Shown here one piece after another: positions 1 to 6,394 of a stretch of DNA of 6,816 bases. How positions within the stretch are numbered: position 1 is the first letter of the stretch; every line of letters starts with the position of its first letter. The stretch lies in the NCBI GenBank assembly GCA_021795795.1, contig JAJYPA010000455.1, positions 1-6,816 on the forward strand, written 5' to 3'. The notes beneath the pieces were generated by a model. That model worked only from the letters and a program-made list of their open reading frames with translations. It made no database searches and was not told where the DNA came from. This stretch comes from Pseudomonadota bacterium (GTDB taxonomy: Bacteria > Pseudomonadota > Gammaproteobacteria > Halothiobacillales > Halothiobacillaceae). The position numbers were made by a program, and so were the translations under genes.

Positions 1-1
1 T

Positions 2-217
2 GCCGGTCCCCTGCTGGAAGCCTTCCATGCCTGGCTCACGGAAACCCAGATGCAGGTGGCGCCGAAAAGTGGTATTGCCAAAGCGATGGCCTATGCCCTC
101 AACCGTTGGAAAGCACTGACGCTCTATCTCGAAGAGGGACAACTCAGCATTGGAAGAGTCGAGATGTGGCGCGGTGGCGGTAGGCGCGGCCTATCTGTTT
201 CCGTCCCTTTCGTCTGA
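2..217 (+). pseudogene. IS66-family transposase remnant, C-terminal part, frameshifted
   Basis: The reading frame is open from the window edge and encodes a stretch typical of the C-terminal catalytic domain of IS66 transposases: LLEAFHAWL, then KSGIAKAMAYALNRWKALT, then LYLEEGQLSI, ending near base 151. In intact IS66 proteins the next residues are a conserved DNNAAER-type motif carrying the last catalytic acidic residue. Here that motif is missing. The original frame runs on into an arginine- and glycine-rich tail and stops at 215-217. In the next frame (bases 174-200) the residues VAVGAAYLF resemble the VAVGRRAYLF segment that normally follows the motif. This points to a small deletion with frame change, so the element is most likely dead. 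The N-terminal part lies outside the window. The family call is from memory of the family pattern; the exact IS is not recognised. Confidence 0.75.
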
Positions 218-425
218 CGGTGCCTCAATAGCTACGCCTTGGTTCCGTTTCCATGGCTCCCAAAAAGCAAAACATGGCAACTATTCTGATAAAAACAAAC
301 TATCTAAACAGTATTGCCTGTAGGCAAAGCCTGCACGAATGGCCGGATAGAAGGCAGTACCTGACCTCACATTGCCAACGATAGAAAGTTGGCTTGCATA
401 AACGGAGGCATCCATACAAGCTACC
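218..425. other. intergenic stretch between IS66 remnant and oxidase gene
   Basis: I see no convincing gene here. Short open frames exist on both strands (for example + strand from 273 and - strand from 475) but have no ribosome binding site and no recognisable residues. A small hairpin, TTGCC-TGTA-GGCAA (314-327), lies downstream of the oxidase gene's stop codon. It is not directly followed by a T-run on the minus strand, so it does not qualify as a clear intrinsic terminator for the operon. No terminal inverted repeat of the IS66 element was recognised. Confidence 0.5.
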
Positions 426-1709
426 TTAATTTTTGAATAGAAACGGTGAAGGGTCAACACAGGGTGATTTACCAATAATAAGCTCAGCCGCTAATCGCCC
501 GGCCGCAAGACTAATACCGAAGCCATGCCCTGAAAATCCACTAGCCATATAAAGCCCTTTTACTGGCAAATCCGAAATGACTGGAAGCGAATCGGGAGTT
601 GCATCAATAATACCTGACCAAGCCATTGTGACATGCGCTCCAGTAAAACTTGGAACAGCTTTAATAAGGTTTTCCAGAGCCTGCTCAGCAAGATTACCAT
701 AGGGGGTTGAGTTGTTAATCCGCTTCAGCTCGAATGGCGTAATATCATCATCTCTCCAACGTCGCATAGTTGTGAGACTACTCACCAACTTCCGTCCCAA
801 GTGTACAGATAAATCTGATCTTGATTTTTTAAATGCAGGAAAAAAATCTGCTGCAAGACGTAAATGGTCCCACTCTAATTCGACAATATTACCATTGCGT
901 ACGGCAATAGAATAGCCTCCGTCTTTCCTTTTTCTAAAAGCAAAATCATCGCCACCTACTGCTAATTGTGGTGCAGGGCCTTCGTGTTCGATACGTGCAA
1001 CTGTACTGCGCACTGCTAGCTGTTTAAAATTTATACCTAGATTTCCTGTAAATAAACGCGTCCATATTCCACCAGCAATTAGTGCTGCATTGCATTTTAT
1101 TACACCACGTTCTGTCACCACTCCACTCAGCCGACCTGCTTTGGTTTCAATACTTCGCACTGCACAGTTTTGAAATAATAATGCCCCTTTTGAGCGTCCT
1201 GCTTGAGCTATAGCAGCTGTAGCTTCTGATGGTTCAGCTCTGCCATCTTGAGCGGTATAAAGCCCACCGGTAAACTTTCTCCCTGACTGAGGTAGAAGTG
1301 CAGCAACCTCACTGGCTCCAATTAATCTACTCTCCAATCCGAAGCATCGAGTCTTATTGAACCAATTTTCATAATCGGCCATTTCCTTGTCATTACTTGC
1401 CACATAGAGTATACCGCTTTCTACATAACCCACATCAATACCTATACGTTGCTCAAGTCCTTTCCAAAGTTCCCGTGAAAGTATGGCCAAAGGAATTTCT
1501 TCACTAGTACGACCTTGTCGGCGCACCCAACCCCAGTTACGACTAGATTGTTCTGCTCCTATTTCTCCCTTCTCGCAAAGGGCTACATGTAGCCCTTTTT
1601 CTACCAGTTCAAGTGCTGTACTGGCACCTATTATCCCGCCTCCAATAACAACTACATCTACCTCTTTAGGCAAAATGGTATCTGTATGTATTTTTCTATA
1701 TATATTCAT
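426..1709 (-). CDS. FAD-dependent oxidoreductase of the D-amino-acid oxidase (DadA/DAO) family
   Basis: The 427-residue protein is a complete single-chain member of the glycine/D-amino-acid oxidase superfamily, which oxidises the C-N bond of primary or secondary amino acids with FAD. Residues 18-31 (DVVVIGGGIIGAST) are the FAD-binding beta-alpha-beta motif, with Glu46 at the end of the second strand where the ribose is bound. SSRNWGWVRRQGR (55-67) is the substrate/FAD loop of a DadA-like subgroup. WSGIIDATPDSLPVI (364-378) and GLYMASGFSGHGFGIS (385-400) are the C-terminal FAD-domain signatures. No signal peptide or membrane segment is visible, so it is probably cytoplasmic. It follows the ligase gene after a 98 bp gap. 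The ATG at 1709 is the only ATG ahead of the FAD motif, yet no clear Shine-Dalgarno precedes it. The gene looks AT-richer than its neighbours. The substrate cannot be read from the sequence; by context it may be N-methylglutamate, a gamma-glutamyl amine product or another secondary amino acid (inference). Confidence 0.85.
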   Translation of the reverse strand: MNIYRKIHTDTILPKEVDVVVIGGGIIGASTALELVEKGLHVALCEKGEIGAEQSSRNWGWVRRQGRTSEEIPLAILSRELWKGLEQRIGIDVGYVESGILYVASNDKEMADYENWFNKTRCFGLESRLIGASEVAALLPQSGRKFTGGLYTAQDGRAEPSEATAAIAQAGRSKGALLFQNCAVRSIETKAGRLSGVVTERGVIKCNAALIAGGIWTRLFTGNLGINFKQLAVRSTVARIEHEGPAPQLAVGGDDFAFRKRKDGGYSIAVRNGNIVELEWDHLRLAADFFPAFKKSRSDLSVHLGRKLVSSLTTMRRWRDDDITPFELKRINNSTPYGNLAEQALENLIKAVPSFTGAHVTMAWSGIIDATPDSLPVISDLPVKGLYMASGFSGHGFGISLAAGRLAAELIIGKSPCVDPSPFLFKN

Positions 1710-1717
1710 GAGCTTAA

Positions 1718-1747
1718 TTTATAAGTTGACGATAGCCGCCATGTAAT
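1718..1747 (-). promoter_or_regulatory. candidate internal promoter of the oxidase gene, close to its start codon
   Basis: On the minus strand, ATTACA (1742-1747, 4 of 6 matches to the -35 consensus) is followed after 18 bp by TATAAA (1718-1723, 5 of 6 matches to -10). The -10 box ends only 8 bp before the ATG at 1709, so transcripts from it would begin at or next to the start codon and would be leaderless. This agrees with the missing ribosome binding site. AT-rich DNA gives such matches by chance, so this is tentative. Confidence 0.3.
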
Positions 1748-1749
1748 AA

Positions 1750-1767
1750 AAAATTATTGATAATTTT
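1750..1767. repeat. perfect AT-only inverted repeat in the ligase-oxidase gap
   Basis: AAAATTAT-TG-ATAATTTT is a perfect 8 bp inverted repeat around a 2 bp centre. It lies just upstream of the candidate oxidase promoter. On the minus strand it is followed by further T residues (AATTTTTTATTA), so it could be a weak transcription terminator after the ligase gene, an operator, or an AT-rich promoter element. The absence of G-C pairs in the stem makes a strong terminator unlikely. Confidence 0.4.
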
Positions 1768-1807
1768 CTTCTGTCTTCTACTTGAACATGCATACTGAAT
1801 ATACATT

Positions 1808-3112
1808 TCAGAAATTTCTTATATAACGGTCAAGTTCCACTTGTGTGACTTGATTATTGATGAACTCTATTTCTCTACGAGCCTGTTGTAACCATATATT
1901 TAAACGATGATCTCCAAATACTTTTCTCATGAATTCAGAATGCTCTGCTAAGGTCACAGCATCTGCAAGAAGAGTGGGAAGTTGTCCAGCCCCTTCTCTT
2001 CCTGGTTCATACCCATCACCAATACAAGGTGATGTTGGTTCTAGTTTTTGCTCTATACCATCTAATCCGGCTGCTATGTCGCAGGCAAGTAGATAATATG
2101 GATTGCAATCGGCGGCCGCATCGCGTTTTTCAATTCTGACCGATGACTCTTCTCCCTCAATCACTCGCAAACCAACAGTGCGATTATCATAGCCCCAGTT
2201 AGCCGCTGTTGGGCAGAAAGTGTATGGTTGGCGTCTACGCATCGCATTTGGTGTAGTAGAACCAGCCAAGGTCATTTCGATCATGCGGGTCTGTACCCCA
2301 GCCAGAAAGTTCTTGCCCATTGGGCTCAACTTGCCATGATTGGCAAACAGGTTTACTCCGTCCTTCCAAACCGAATAGTGCACATGAAATCCATTGCCGG
2401 ATTGTTCAATGAAAGGTTTCGCCATGAAAGTAGCTCTGAGGTTTTTGGTGATAGCTAGCTCCTTGACGAGATTCCGGAACATTATTACTCGATCAGCAGC
2501 GGTAACTGCATCGGTATAGCGGATATTTACTTCTGCTTGTCCCGCAGCATATTCGGGGTTGGATTGTTCGATGGGGATGCCCATCTCATTAATGAACTGA
2601 CGAATTGGTCCAAGAACATATTCGTTCTCAGCCGCCCGAGCCAACGAATAAACTTGGATGCCGCTCTCGATTGGCAAGCTTGTTTTAGGGTCCAACAGGT
2701 AGAATTCAAGCTCAGTACCACAAATAATCTCCAGTCCCATAGCTTTGGCGCGGGCTACCTGCTTAAGCAATACTTCTCGCGGATCCAGTGGTACGGGTTG
2801 ATGATCCACCCCTTCGGCACAACCGAGGCAGAAAGCTACCCCTGGTTCCCAAGGTACAGTAACTGGCTGGGTGAGTGGAAAAATGTGCATATCGGGATAG
2901 CCATTGCTAAAATTAACATAAGGGGTTTCCCAGATGTCACAAGTCATGTCAAAGGCAAAAACAGCTATTGACATGGCGTTGCCGCTTTTACAAACGGATG
3001 GCCAGTGGCTAGCCGAAAAACGTTTACCGCGCATAATACCATTCATGTCACCCAAACCCATGGCGATAGTATGGGTGCCTTCAGGTAATGGAAATATTGG
3101 TTTCTCGCTCAT
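1808..3112 (-). CDS. glnT: type III glutamine synthetase-like ligase (GlnT / gamma-glutamylmethylamide synthetase type)
   Basis: The 434-residue protein belongs to the glutamine synthetase superfamily, which activates the gamma-carboxyl of glutamate with ATP and joins it to ammonia or an amine. An N-terminal beta-grasp domain (about 10-100) precedes the catalytic domain. Metal and ATP residues of the family are present: Glu134 and Glu136 in CGTELEFYLL, Glu187 and Glu194 in NPEYAAGQAEVN, His243 and His245 in SGNGFHVHYS, and Glu328 with Arg330 in SSVRIEKRDAAADCNPYY. The tyrosine adenylylation loop of enteric GlnA is not seen. Length fits GlnT/GmaS (about 435-450) rather than GlnA or PuuA (about 470). 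The ATG at 3112 has a good ribosome binding site (GAGGTG, about 5 bp upstream). The gene lies 43 bp after the split glutamate synthase genes, as glnT does in glx clusters and gmaS in methylamine clusters. Residues do not decide between ammonia, methylamine or another amine; gmaS is the alternative name. Confidence 0.85.
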   Translation of the reverse strand: MSEKPIFPLPEGTHTIAMGLGDMNGIMRGKRFSASHWPSVCKSGNAMSIAVFAFDMTCDIWETPYVNFSNGYPDMHIFPLTQPVTVPWEPGVAFCLGCAEGVDHQPVPLDPREVLLKQVARAKAMGLEIICGTELEFYLLDPKTSLPIESGIQVYSLARAAENEYVLGPIRQFINEMGIPIEQSNPEYAAGQAEVNIRYTDAVTAADRVIMFRNLVKELAITKNLRATFMAKPFIEQSGNGFHVHYSVWKDGVNLFANHGKLSPMGKNFLAGVQTRMIEMTLAGSTTPNAMRRRQPYTFCPTAANWGYDNRTVGLRVIEGEESSVRIEKRDAAADCNPYYLLACDIAAGLDGIEQKLEPTSPCIGDGYEPGREGAGQLPTLLADAVTLAEHSEFMRKVFGDHRLNIWLQQARREIEFINNQVTQVELDRYIRNF

Positions 3113-3155
3113 TATTCACCTCAAATAATAATGAAAGCAGGTGCGCATCAAGCCA

Positions 3156-4577
3156 CTACCAGCCAAAGGCGCGGTCAATACCCGCCATCTTTACCCCTGT
3201 AAAGGCAGACGCCTCAAACGAAAGAGCACGGAGATCCTCCATGTCCAGATTGTGAACGCTTGATTTACCGCAGGCCTTTGCTAGCGCCGTCACCTCCATG
3301 GTAATGGCCGTAAGATAGCGAGCGACACGCTCAGCGCCAGCGGCAACATCCATACGCGCTACCAGTTCAGGCGTCTGGGTGGCCACTCCAACCGGACAAA
3401 GACCAGTATGGCAGTGATGGCAGGCACCGGGGCTAGTACCAAGTTTTTCGTAGTCCGACAAATAGCGTGGCGAATTACATCCCAGTGCGATCATAGCCGC
3501 ATTACCAATCATTACTGCGTCGGCACCTAATGCTAAGCACTTGGCTACATCGACCCCCGAACGTATTCCACCCGCAACTACAAGTGATACCTTGCCAGTC
3601 ATACCGCATTCGTCGAGAGCCTCTCGGGCTGCACGTATGGCTGAAATAGTCGGAATACCGGTATGGTTTATTAGCATTTCTGGGGAGGCGCCCGTTCCAC
3701 CTTCAGCACCATCTACAACCACTACGTCTACGCCTGCCTTAGCGGCAATAGCTACGTCGTATCGGGGGCGAGTTGCTCCCATTTTTAGAAATATTGGGAC
3801 CTGGTAGTTGGTGGCAATGCGCAACTCTTCGATCTTGATGGCCAAATCGTCGGCACCTAGCCAGTCAGGATGCCTTACAGTAGACCGCTGATCTACTCCT
3901 TCAGGTAGTGTACGCATTTTCGAGACGCGCTCCGACACCTTCATACCCAGAAGTAAGCCGCCAGTACCGGGCTTCGCTCCCTGACCAACTACAATTTCAA
4001 GCCCATCAGCACGGCGCAGATGATCAAGGTCAAGCCCGTAGCGCGCCGGTGACATTTGATAAACTAAAAGCGAAGATGCTGCACGCTCTTCCTCAAGCAT
4101 GCCACCTTCGCCTGTGCAGGTCATGGTGCCTACCTTGCTCGCTCCATGACCCAATGCTTCTTTGGCGTTGGACGAAAGCGCCCCAAATGACATTGAGGCA
4201 ATATAAATTGGAATTTTAAGTTCGATTGGTTTTTCAACGATTCCACGTCCACCACCCAAAATGGTAGTGGTTTCACAATTCTCACGATAACCTTCAAGGG
4301 GTAGACGGGTCATGGTTGCCGGCACGAATGTGAGATCGTCAAAAGTTGGGAAACGCTTGTTGAAAGTGTTAAAGCCACGTACCTGATAGCGACCTAATTG
4401 CGCTAGTGCATGGACTTCGGAAATGGCCTCTGGCGTCCATCTCAGGGAGCCACCGACATCATATGAAGTGGGCACACCAGCAGGACGACCCTCAATTGCA
4501 CCATCGCTGAATTTAACCATATCTTCCGGTGCTTCTTGAAAAGGGTATTTGTGGTTTTTGTTCAAATCATCAGCCAT
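3156..4577 (-). CDS. mgsC: FMN/Fe-S glutamate synthase-type catalytic subunit (MgsC / GlxD)
   Basis: The 473-residue protein matches the central FMN-binding synthase domain of glutamate synthase as a free-standing protein. Family landmarks occur in order: IASMSFGALSSNAKEALGHGA (start of the barrel, 126-146), CTGEGGM (154-160), VVGQGAKPGTGG (196-207), VVDGAEGGTGASP (287-299), VVAGGIRSG (333-341) and GADAVMIGNA (351-360), the last two typical of FMN phosphate binding. CHHCHTGLCPVGVATQ (386-401) supplies Cys386, Cys389 and Cys394, the likely 3Fe-4S ligands. It should transfer nitrogen or an alkylamine between a gamma-glutamyl donor and a 2-oxo acid. Partners would be the two upstream gene products. 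The start at 4577 has a strong GGGAGG ribosome binding site and overlaps the end of the GXGXG gene by 16 bp, so translation is probably coupled. In rhizobia the same protein is called GlxD, and either name may apply. Confidence 0.88.
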   Translation of the reverse strand: MADDLNKNHKYPFQEAPEDMVKFSDGAIEGRPAGVPTSYDVGGSLRWTPEAISEVHALAQLGRYQVRGFNTFNKRFPTFDDLTFVPATMTRLPLEGYRENCETTTILGGGRGIVEKPIELKIPIYIASMSFGALSSNAKEALGHGASKVGTMTCTGEGGMLEEERAASSLLVYQMSPARYGLDLDHLRRADGLEIVVGQGAKPGTGGLLLGMKVSERVSKMRTLPEGVDQRSTVRHPDWLGADDLAIKIEELRIATNYQVPIFLKMGATRPRYDVAIAAKAGVDVVVVDGAEGGTGASPEMLINHTGIPTISAIRAAREALDECGMTGKVSLVVAGGIRSGVDVAKCLALGADAVMIGNAAMIALGCNSPRYLSDYEKLGTSPGACHHCHTGLCPVGVATQTPELVARMDVAAGAERVARYLTAITMEVTALAKACGKSSVHNLDMEDLRALSFEASAFTGVKMAGIDRAFGW

Positions 4578-5266
4578 GCATTTGCCTCCCTACTTTCAAA
4601 ATACCAAAGTCTGCGACCGGAGATTATCCGCCGCCAGTTGCGCGAAGAGTCAGCGAGCCCTAATGGGGCAAGAATTTCATCAATTTCTTTGAGTTGTTCT
4701 ACTGTCGGCTCTACTACCTGTGCATCAACTCCCATCCCTTCTATATTGCCCGCAACCCATAACTCACCTTGCCAGAGCGCGTCAGCGCATGAGACTCCAG
4801 CTCCGCCAAGCACAATGATTTTTCCTGCATGAGCCATAAAGCCAGCTTGCGATCCAATCTTACCTTCAACCACGATATTCCCGCCCTTCATGGCTACACC
4901 AATACGAGGGCCAGCATCACCTTTAATGTGTATGAGCCCATCACGCATAGCTGCTCCGGCAGACATCCCTGCATAACCATCGACCGTGATATGCCCAGCG
5001 CTCATTCCCTCACCAACACCCCAGCCCGCATCACCTTTTATATTCACCGTGGCGCCGGTATTCAGTCCGCCACAATAATATCCAACCGAACCTTCGAAAT
5101 TGATTGTCACTCCTGGAGGTAGACCAATGCCGAGGTTATGTCTTGCTAGCGTTGAAGTAATGCGCAAATTATGATTGGTTTTCGCCATCTGCTGGATTTC
5201 AGCATTTACGTCCCTAATTGATCGATTTTTAACTTCAATCTCATAGCTACTATTTATGCTGCCCAT
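4562..5266 (-). CDS. mgsB: GXGXG-repeat protein of split glutamate synthase (MgsB / GlxC)
   Basis: The 234-residue protein corresponds to the C-terminal right-handed beta-helix of large glutamate synthase (GXGXG domain, also found in tungsten/molybdenum formylmethanofuran dehydrogenase subunit C). From residue 56 to about 175 it consists of imperfect repeats of roughly 18-20 residues with glycine turns, such as GATVNIKGDAGWGVGEGMS, GHITVDGYAGMSAGAAM, GLIHIKGDAGPRIGVAM and GNIVVEGKIGSQAGFM. A helix (about 188-202) and a basic tail follow. The domain has no catalytic residues and is thought to hold the amidotransferase and synthase parts together. I start it at the ATG at 5266, because GGGGAAGAG lies just upstream; an in-frame ATG at 5281 lacks a ribosome binding site. 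It overlaps the amidotransferase gene by 13 bp and the synthase gene by 16 bp. Confidence 0.87.
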   Translation of the reverse strand: MGSINSSYEIEVKNRSIRDVNAEIQQMAKTNHNLRITSTLARHNLGIGLPPGVTINFEGSVGYYCGGLNTGATVNIKGDAGWGVGEGMSAGHITVDGYAGMSAGAAMRDGLIHIKGDAGPRIGVAMKGGNIVVEGKIGSQAGFMAHAGKIIVLGGAGVSCADALWQGELWVAGNIEGMGVDAQVVEPTVEQLKEIDEILAPLGLADSSRNWRRIISGRRLWYFESREANAWLMI

Positions 5267-6192
5267 GCTTCTCTTCCCCATATCGCTGTCATAGCTGGGC
5301 CATCGTAATTGATGATCCTTGAACCTTCTGGATAGATACGTCGTAATGCCTGTTCCTCAGTGGCAGCACAAAAGGATCCTGCTTCCTGAATGGTTACTAA
5401 TGGCTTAATGGCGAATCTATCTTTAGCGAAACCAATTCCATTGATATCTGCAATCATATAGGTGAATACGCCATCAATTTGACGAATCGAGTTGTCTAAA
5501 GCTTGTTGGAGTGATAGACCTACGCTCATTTCATGTGATATCCATACGGCAATTAATTCAGAATCGTTCTGTGTCAAGAATCGATAACCAAGACGCTCAA
5601 GACGTTGACGCCAATTATAATAATCAGTAATCTGGCCATTATGAACGATGGCTGTATCTGGAAATGGTCGCGCCCAGAAAGGATGACTGCCATTGGGTTT
5701 AACAGCACTTTCGGTAGCGAGGCGGGCATGTCCCAGCCCATGCGTACCGGTCATGCTGCAGATTTGGTGTTTTTCGGCTACTGCAAGAGCATCACCTTCA
5801 TCTTTGATGATTTCTAGAGCGCGCCCTACTGACTGCACCTCTAGGCGCGAGCAAATCATATCTGCCTCTTGGATCCAACGCGGGATACTGATTGGATCAC
5901 TAATGATCATGCGCACGGAGTAATGTTTATCAGTGCTGCTATCCCAAACTGGACTTTCGATAAAATCAGCGCCATGCTCACGAAGTATGTAATGGAAATC
6001 ATCTAAGTCTTGACCAAGCTTAGTCCTGTCAAAACCCATAGCACGTACAACAAAGCCGCTTTGTCGTGGGACTCCATAAATAGCAAAGCCTGTACTGTCT
6101 GAGCCGCGATGAGCCTGAGCATCAATTAATTCGACGAGATCAGCCCCGACCAAACCAGGTAAAGCCAAGATTCTTCCCGCAATGCCACACAT
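5254..6192 (-). CDS. mgsA: class II glutamine amidotransferase (MgsA / GlxB)
   Basis: The 312-residue protein is an Ntn-type (class II) amidotransferase as in the N-terminal domain of glutamate synthase and PurF. It begins MCGIAGR, so Met removal exposes the nucleophile Cys2. Further family motifs are AHRGSDSTGFAIYG (27-40), GHARLATES (154-162, with the glutamine-binding arginine), HNGQ (184-187, oxyanion hole Asn and Gly) and NDSE (209-212). An insertion of about 100 residues (50-150) separates the first two, as in other free-standing MgsA/GlxB proteins. It should release ammonia or an amine from glutamine or a gamma-glutamyl amide and pass it to the FMN subunit. The frame is open 51 codons further upstream, to an ATG at 6345, but that start would bury the catalytic cysteine. 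The ATG at 6192 has GAGGAG 8-9 bp upstream. It is first in the five-gene run. Confidence 0.88.
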   Translation of the reverse strand: MCGIAGRILALPGLVGADLVELIDAQAHRGSDSTGFAIYGVPRQSGFVVRAMGFDRTKLGQDLDDFHYILREHGADFIESPVWDSSTDKHYSVRMIISDPISIPRWIQEADMICSRLEVQSVGRALEIIKDEGDALAVAEKHQICSMTGTHGLGHARLATESAVKPNGSHPFWARPFPDTAIVHNGQITDYYNWRQRLERLGYRFLTQNDSELIAVWISHEMSVGLSLQQALDNSIRQIDGVFTYMIADINGIGFAKDRFAIKPLVTIQEAGSFCAATEEQALRRIYPEGSRIINYDGPAMTAIWGREAWAA

Positions 6193-6209
6193 TTGAGTTT
6201 CTCCTCTTT
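6190..6209 (-). promoter_or_regulatory. ribosome binding site fixing the amidotransferase start
   Basis: On the minus strand AAAGAGGAG (6201-6209) precedes the ATG at 6190-6192 by 8 bp. It selects the start that gives Met-Cys and so leaves the catalytic cysteine at the mature N-terminus. A short inverted repeat, TTGGT (6210-6214) with ACCAA (6227-6231), sits directly upstream of the site and could form a weak hairpin in the leader. Confidence 0.7.
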
Positions 6210-6340
6210 TTGGTGAATTACACGTAACCAAGCCTTGCATAATAATTGTTATTTGACTTGACAAATAGTGCCATTTTAATTTTCCTTCATAACATCCATA
6301 AGATTCCGACTTAATCTCACAGTAATTAACCAGTATTGTC

Positions 6341-6352
6341 GCCATCTATGGC
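6341..6352. repeat. 12 bp palindrome in the predicted leader
   Basis: GCCAT-CT-ATGGC is a perfect inverted repeat of 5 bp arms, 7 bp or more downstream of the predicted transcription start (about 6359). It could be a second regulator site or a small leader hairpin (three G-C pairs with a larger loop). Its shortness makes chance occurrence possible. Confidence 0.3.
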
Positions 6353-6365
6353 AAAAGACACAAAT

Positions 6366-6394
6366 ATAGTAGCAAATGATTTTCGGAAAATCAA
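6366..6394 (-). promoter_or_regulatory. candidate sigma70-type promoter of the five-gene operon
   Basis: On the minus strand TTGATT (6389-6394, 4 of 6 to the -35 consensus) and TACTAT (6366-6371, 4 of 6 to -10) are separated by exactly 17 bp. Transcription would start near 6359, giving a leader of about 167 nt. The box pair overlaps a 17 bp palindrome, which supports a regulated promoter. The match is moderate, and the AT-rich context raises the chance of coincidence. Confidence 0.45.
6377..6393. promoter_or_regulatory. 17 bp palindrome, candidate operator
   Basis: TGATTTTC-G-GAAAATCA is a perfect inverted repeat of 8 bp arms around a single central base. It fills the spacer between the candidate -35 and -10 boxes and overlaps the -35 box. 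This is the size and symmetry of a site bound by a dimeric repressor with a helix-turn-helix. The regulator is not encoded in the window and its family cannot be told from the site alone. Confidence 0.5.

Noticed and set aside
314..327. Hairpin TTGCC-TGTA-GGCAA as a terminator of the operon
   Set aside because: The stem is only 5 bp and is not followed directly by a T-run on the minus strand; the nearest T-rich stretch is about 15-20 bp away.
273..380. Short + strand frame beginning MATIL, resembling the MATIL start of the minus-strand frame at 6345
   Set aside because: The shared piece is only five residues, the DNA around it differs, neither start has a ribosome binding site, and the latter lies ahead of the true MCGIAG start. 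Chance is the simplest explanation.
2537..2971. 144-codon + strand open frame inside the ligase gene
   Set aside because: It is fully antisense to a gene with clear family motifs, lacks a ribosome binding site and shows no recognisable domain.
1808..3112. Housekeeping glutamine synthetase GlnA or gamma-glutamylputrescine synthetase PuuA
   Set aside because: Length (434), lack of the adenylylation loop and the split-glutamate-synthase neighbours fit GlnT/GmaS better.
5267..5281. Upstream start of the GXGXG protein at 5281
   Set aside because: No ribosome binding site precedes it, while the ATG at 5266 has a GGGGAAGAG sequence at suitable distance.
6242..6280. Second promoter using TTGTCA with a TATTAT box on the minus strand
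   Set aside because: The two boxes are only 14 bp apart, too close for sigma70; a 17 bp spacing gives a poor -10.
6193..6345. N-terminal extension of the amidotransferase to an ATG at 6345
   Set aside because: Class II amidotransferases need the cysteine at the mature N-terminus, and the ATG at 6192 has a strong ribosome binding site.
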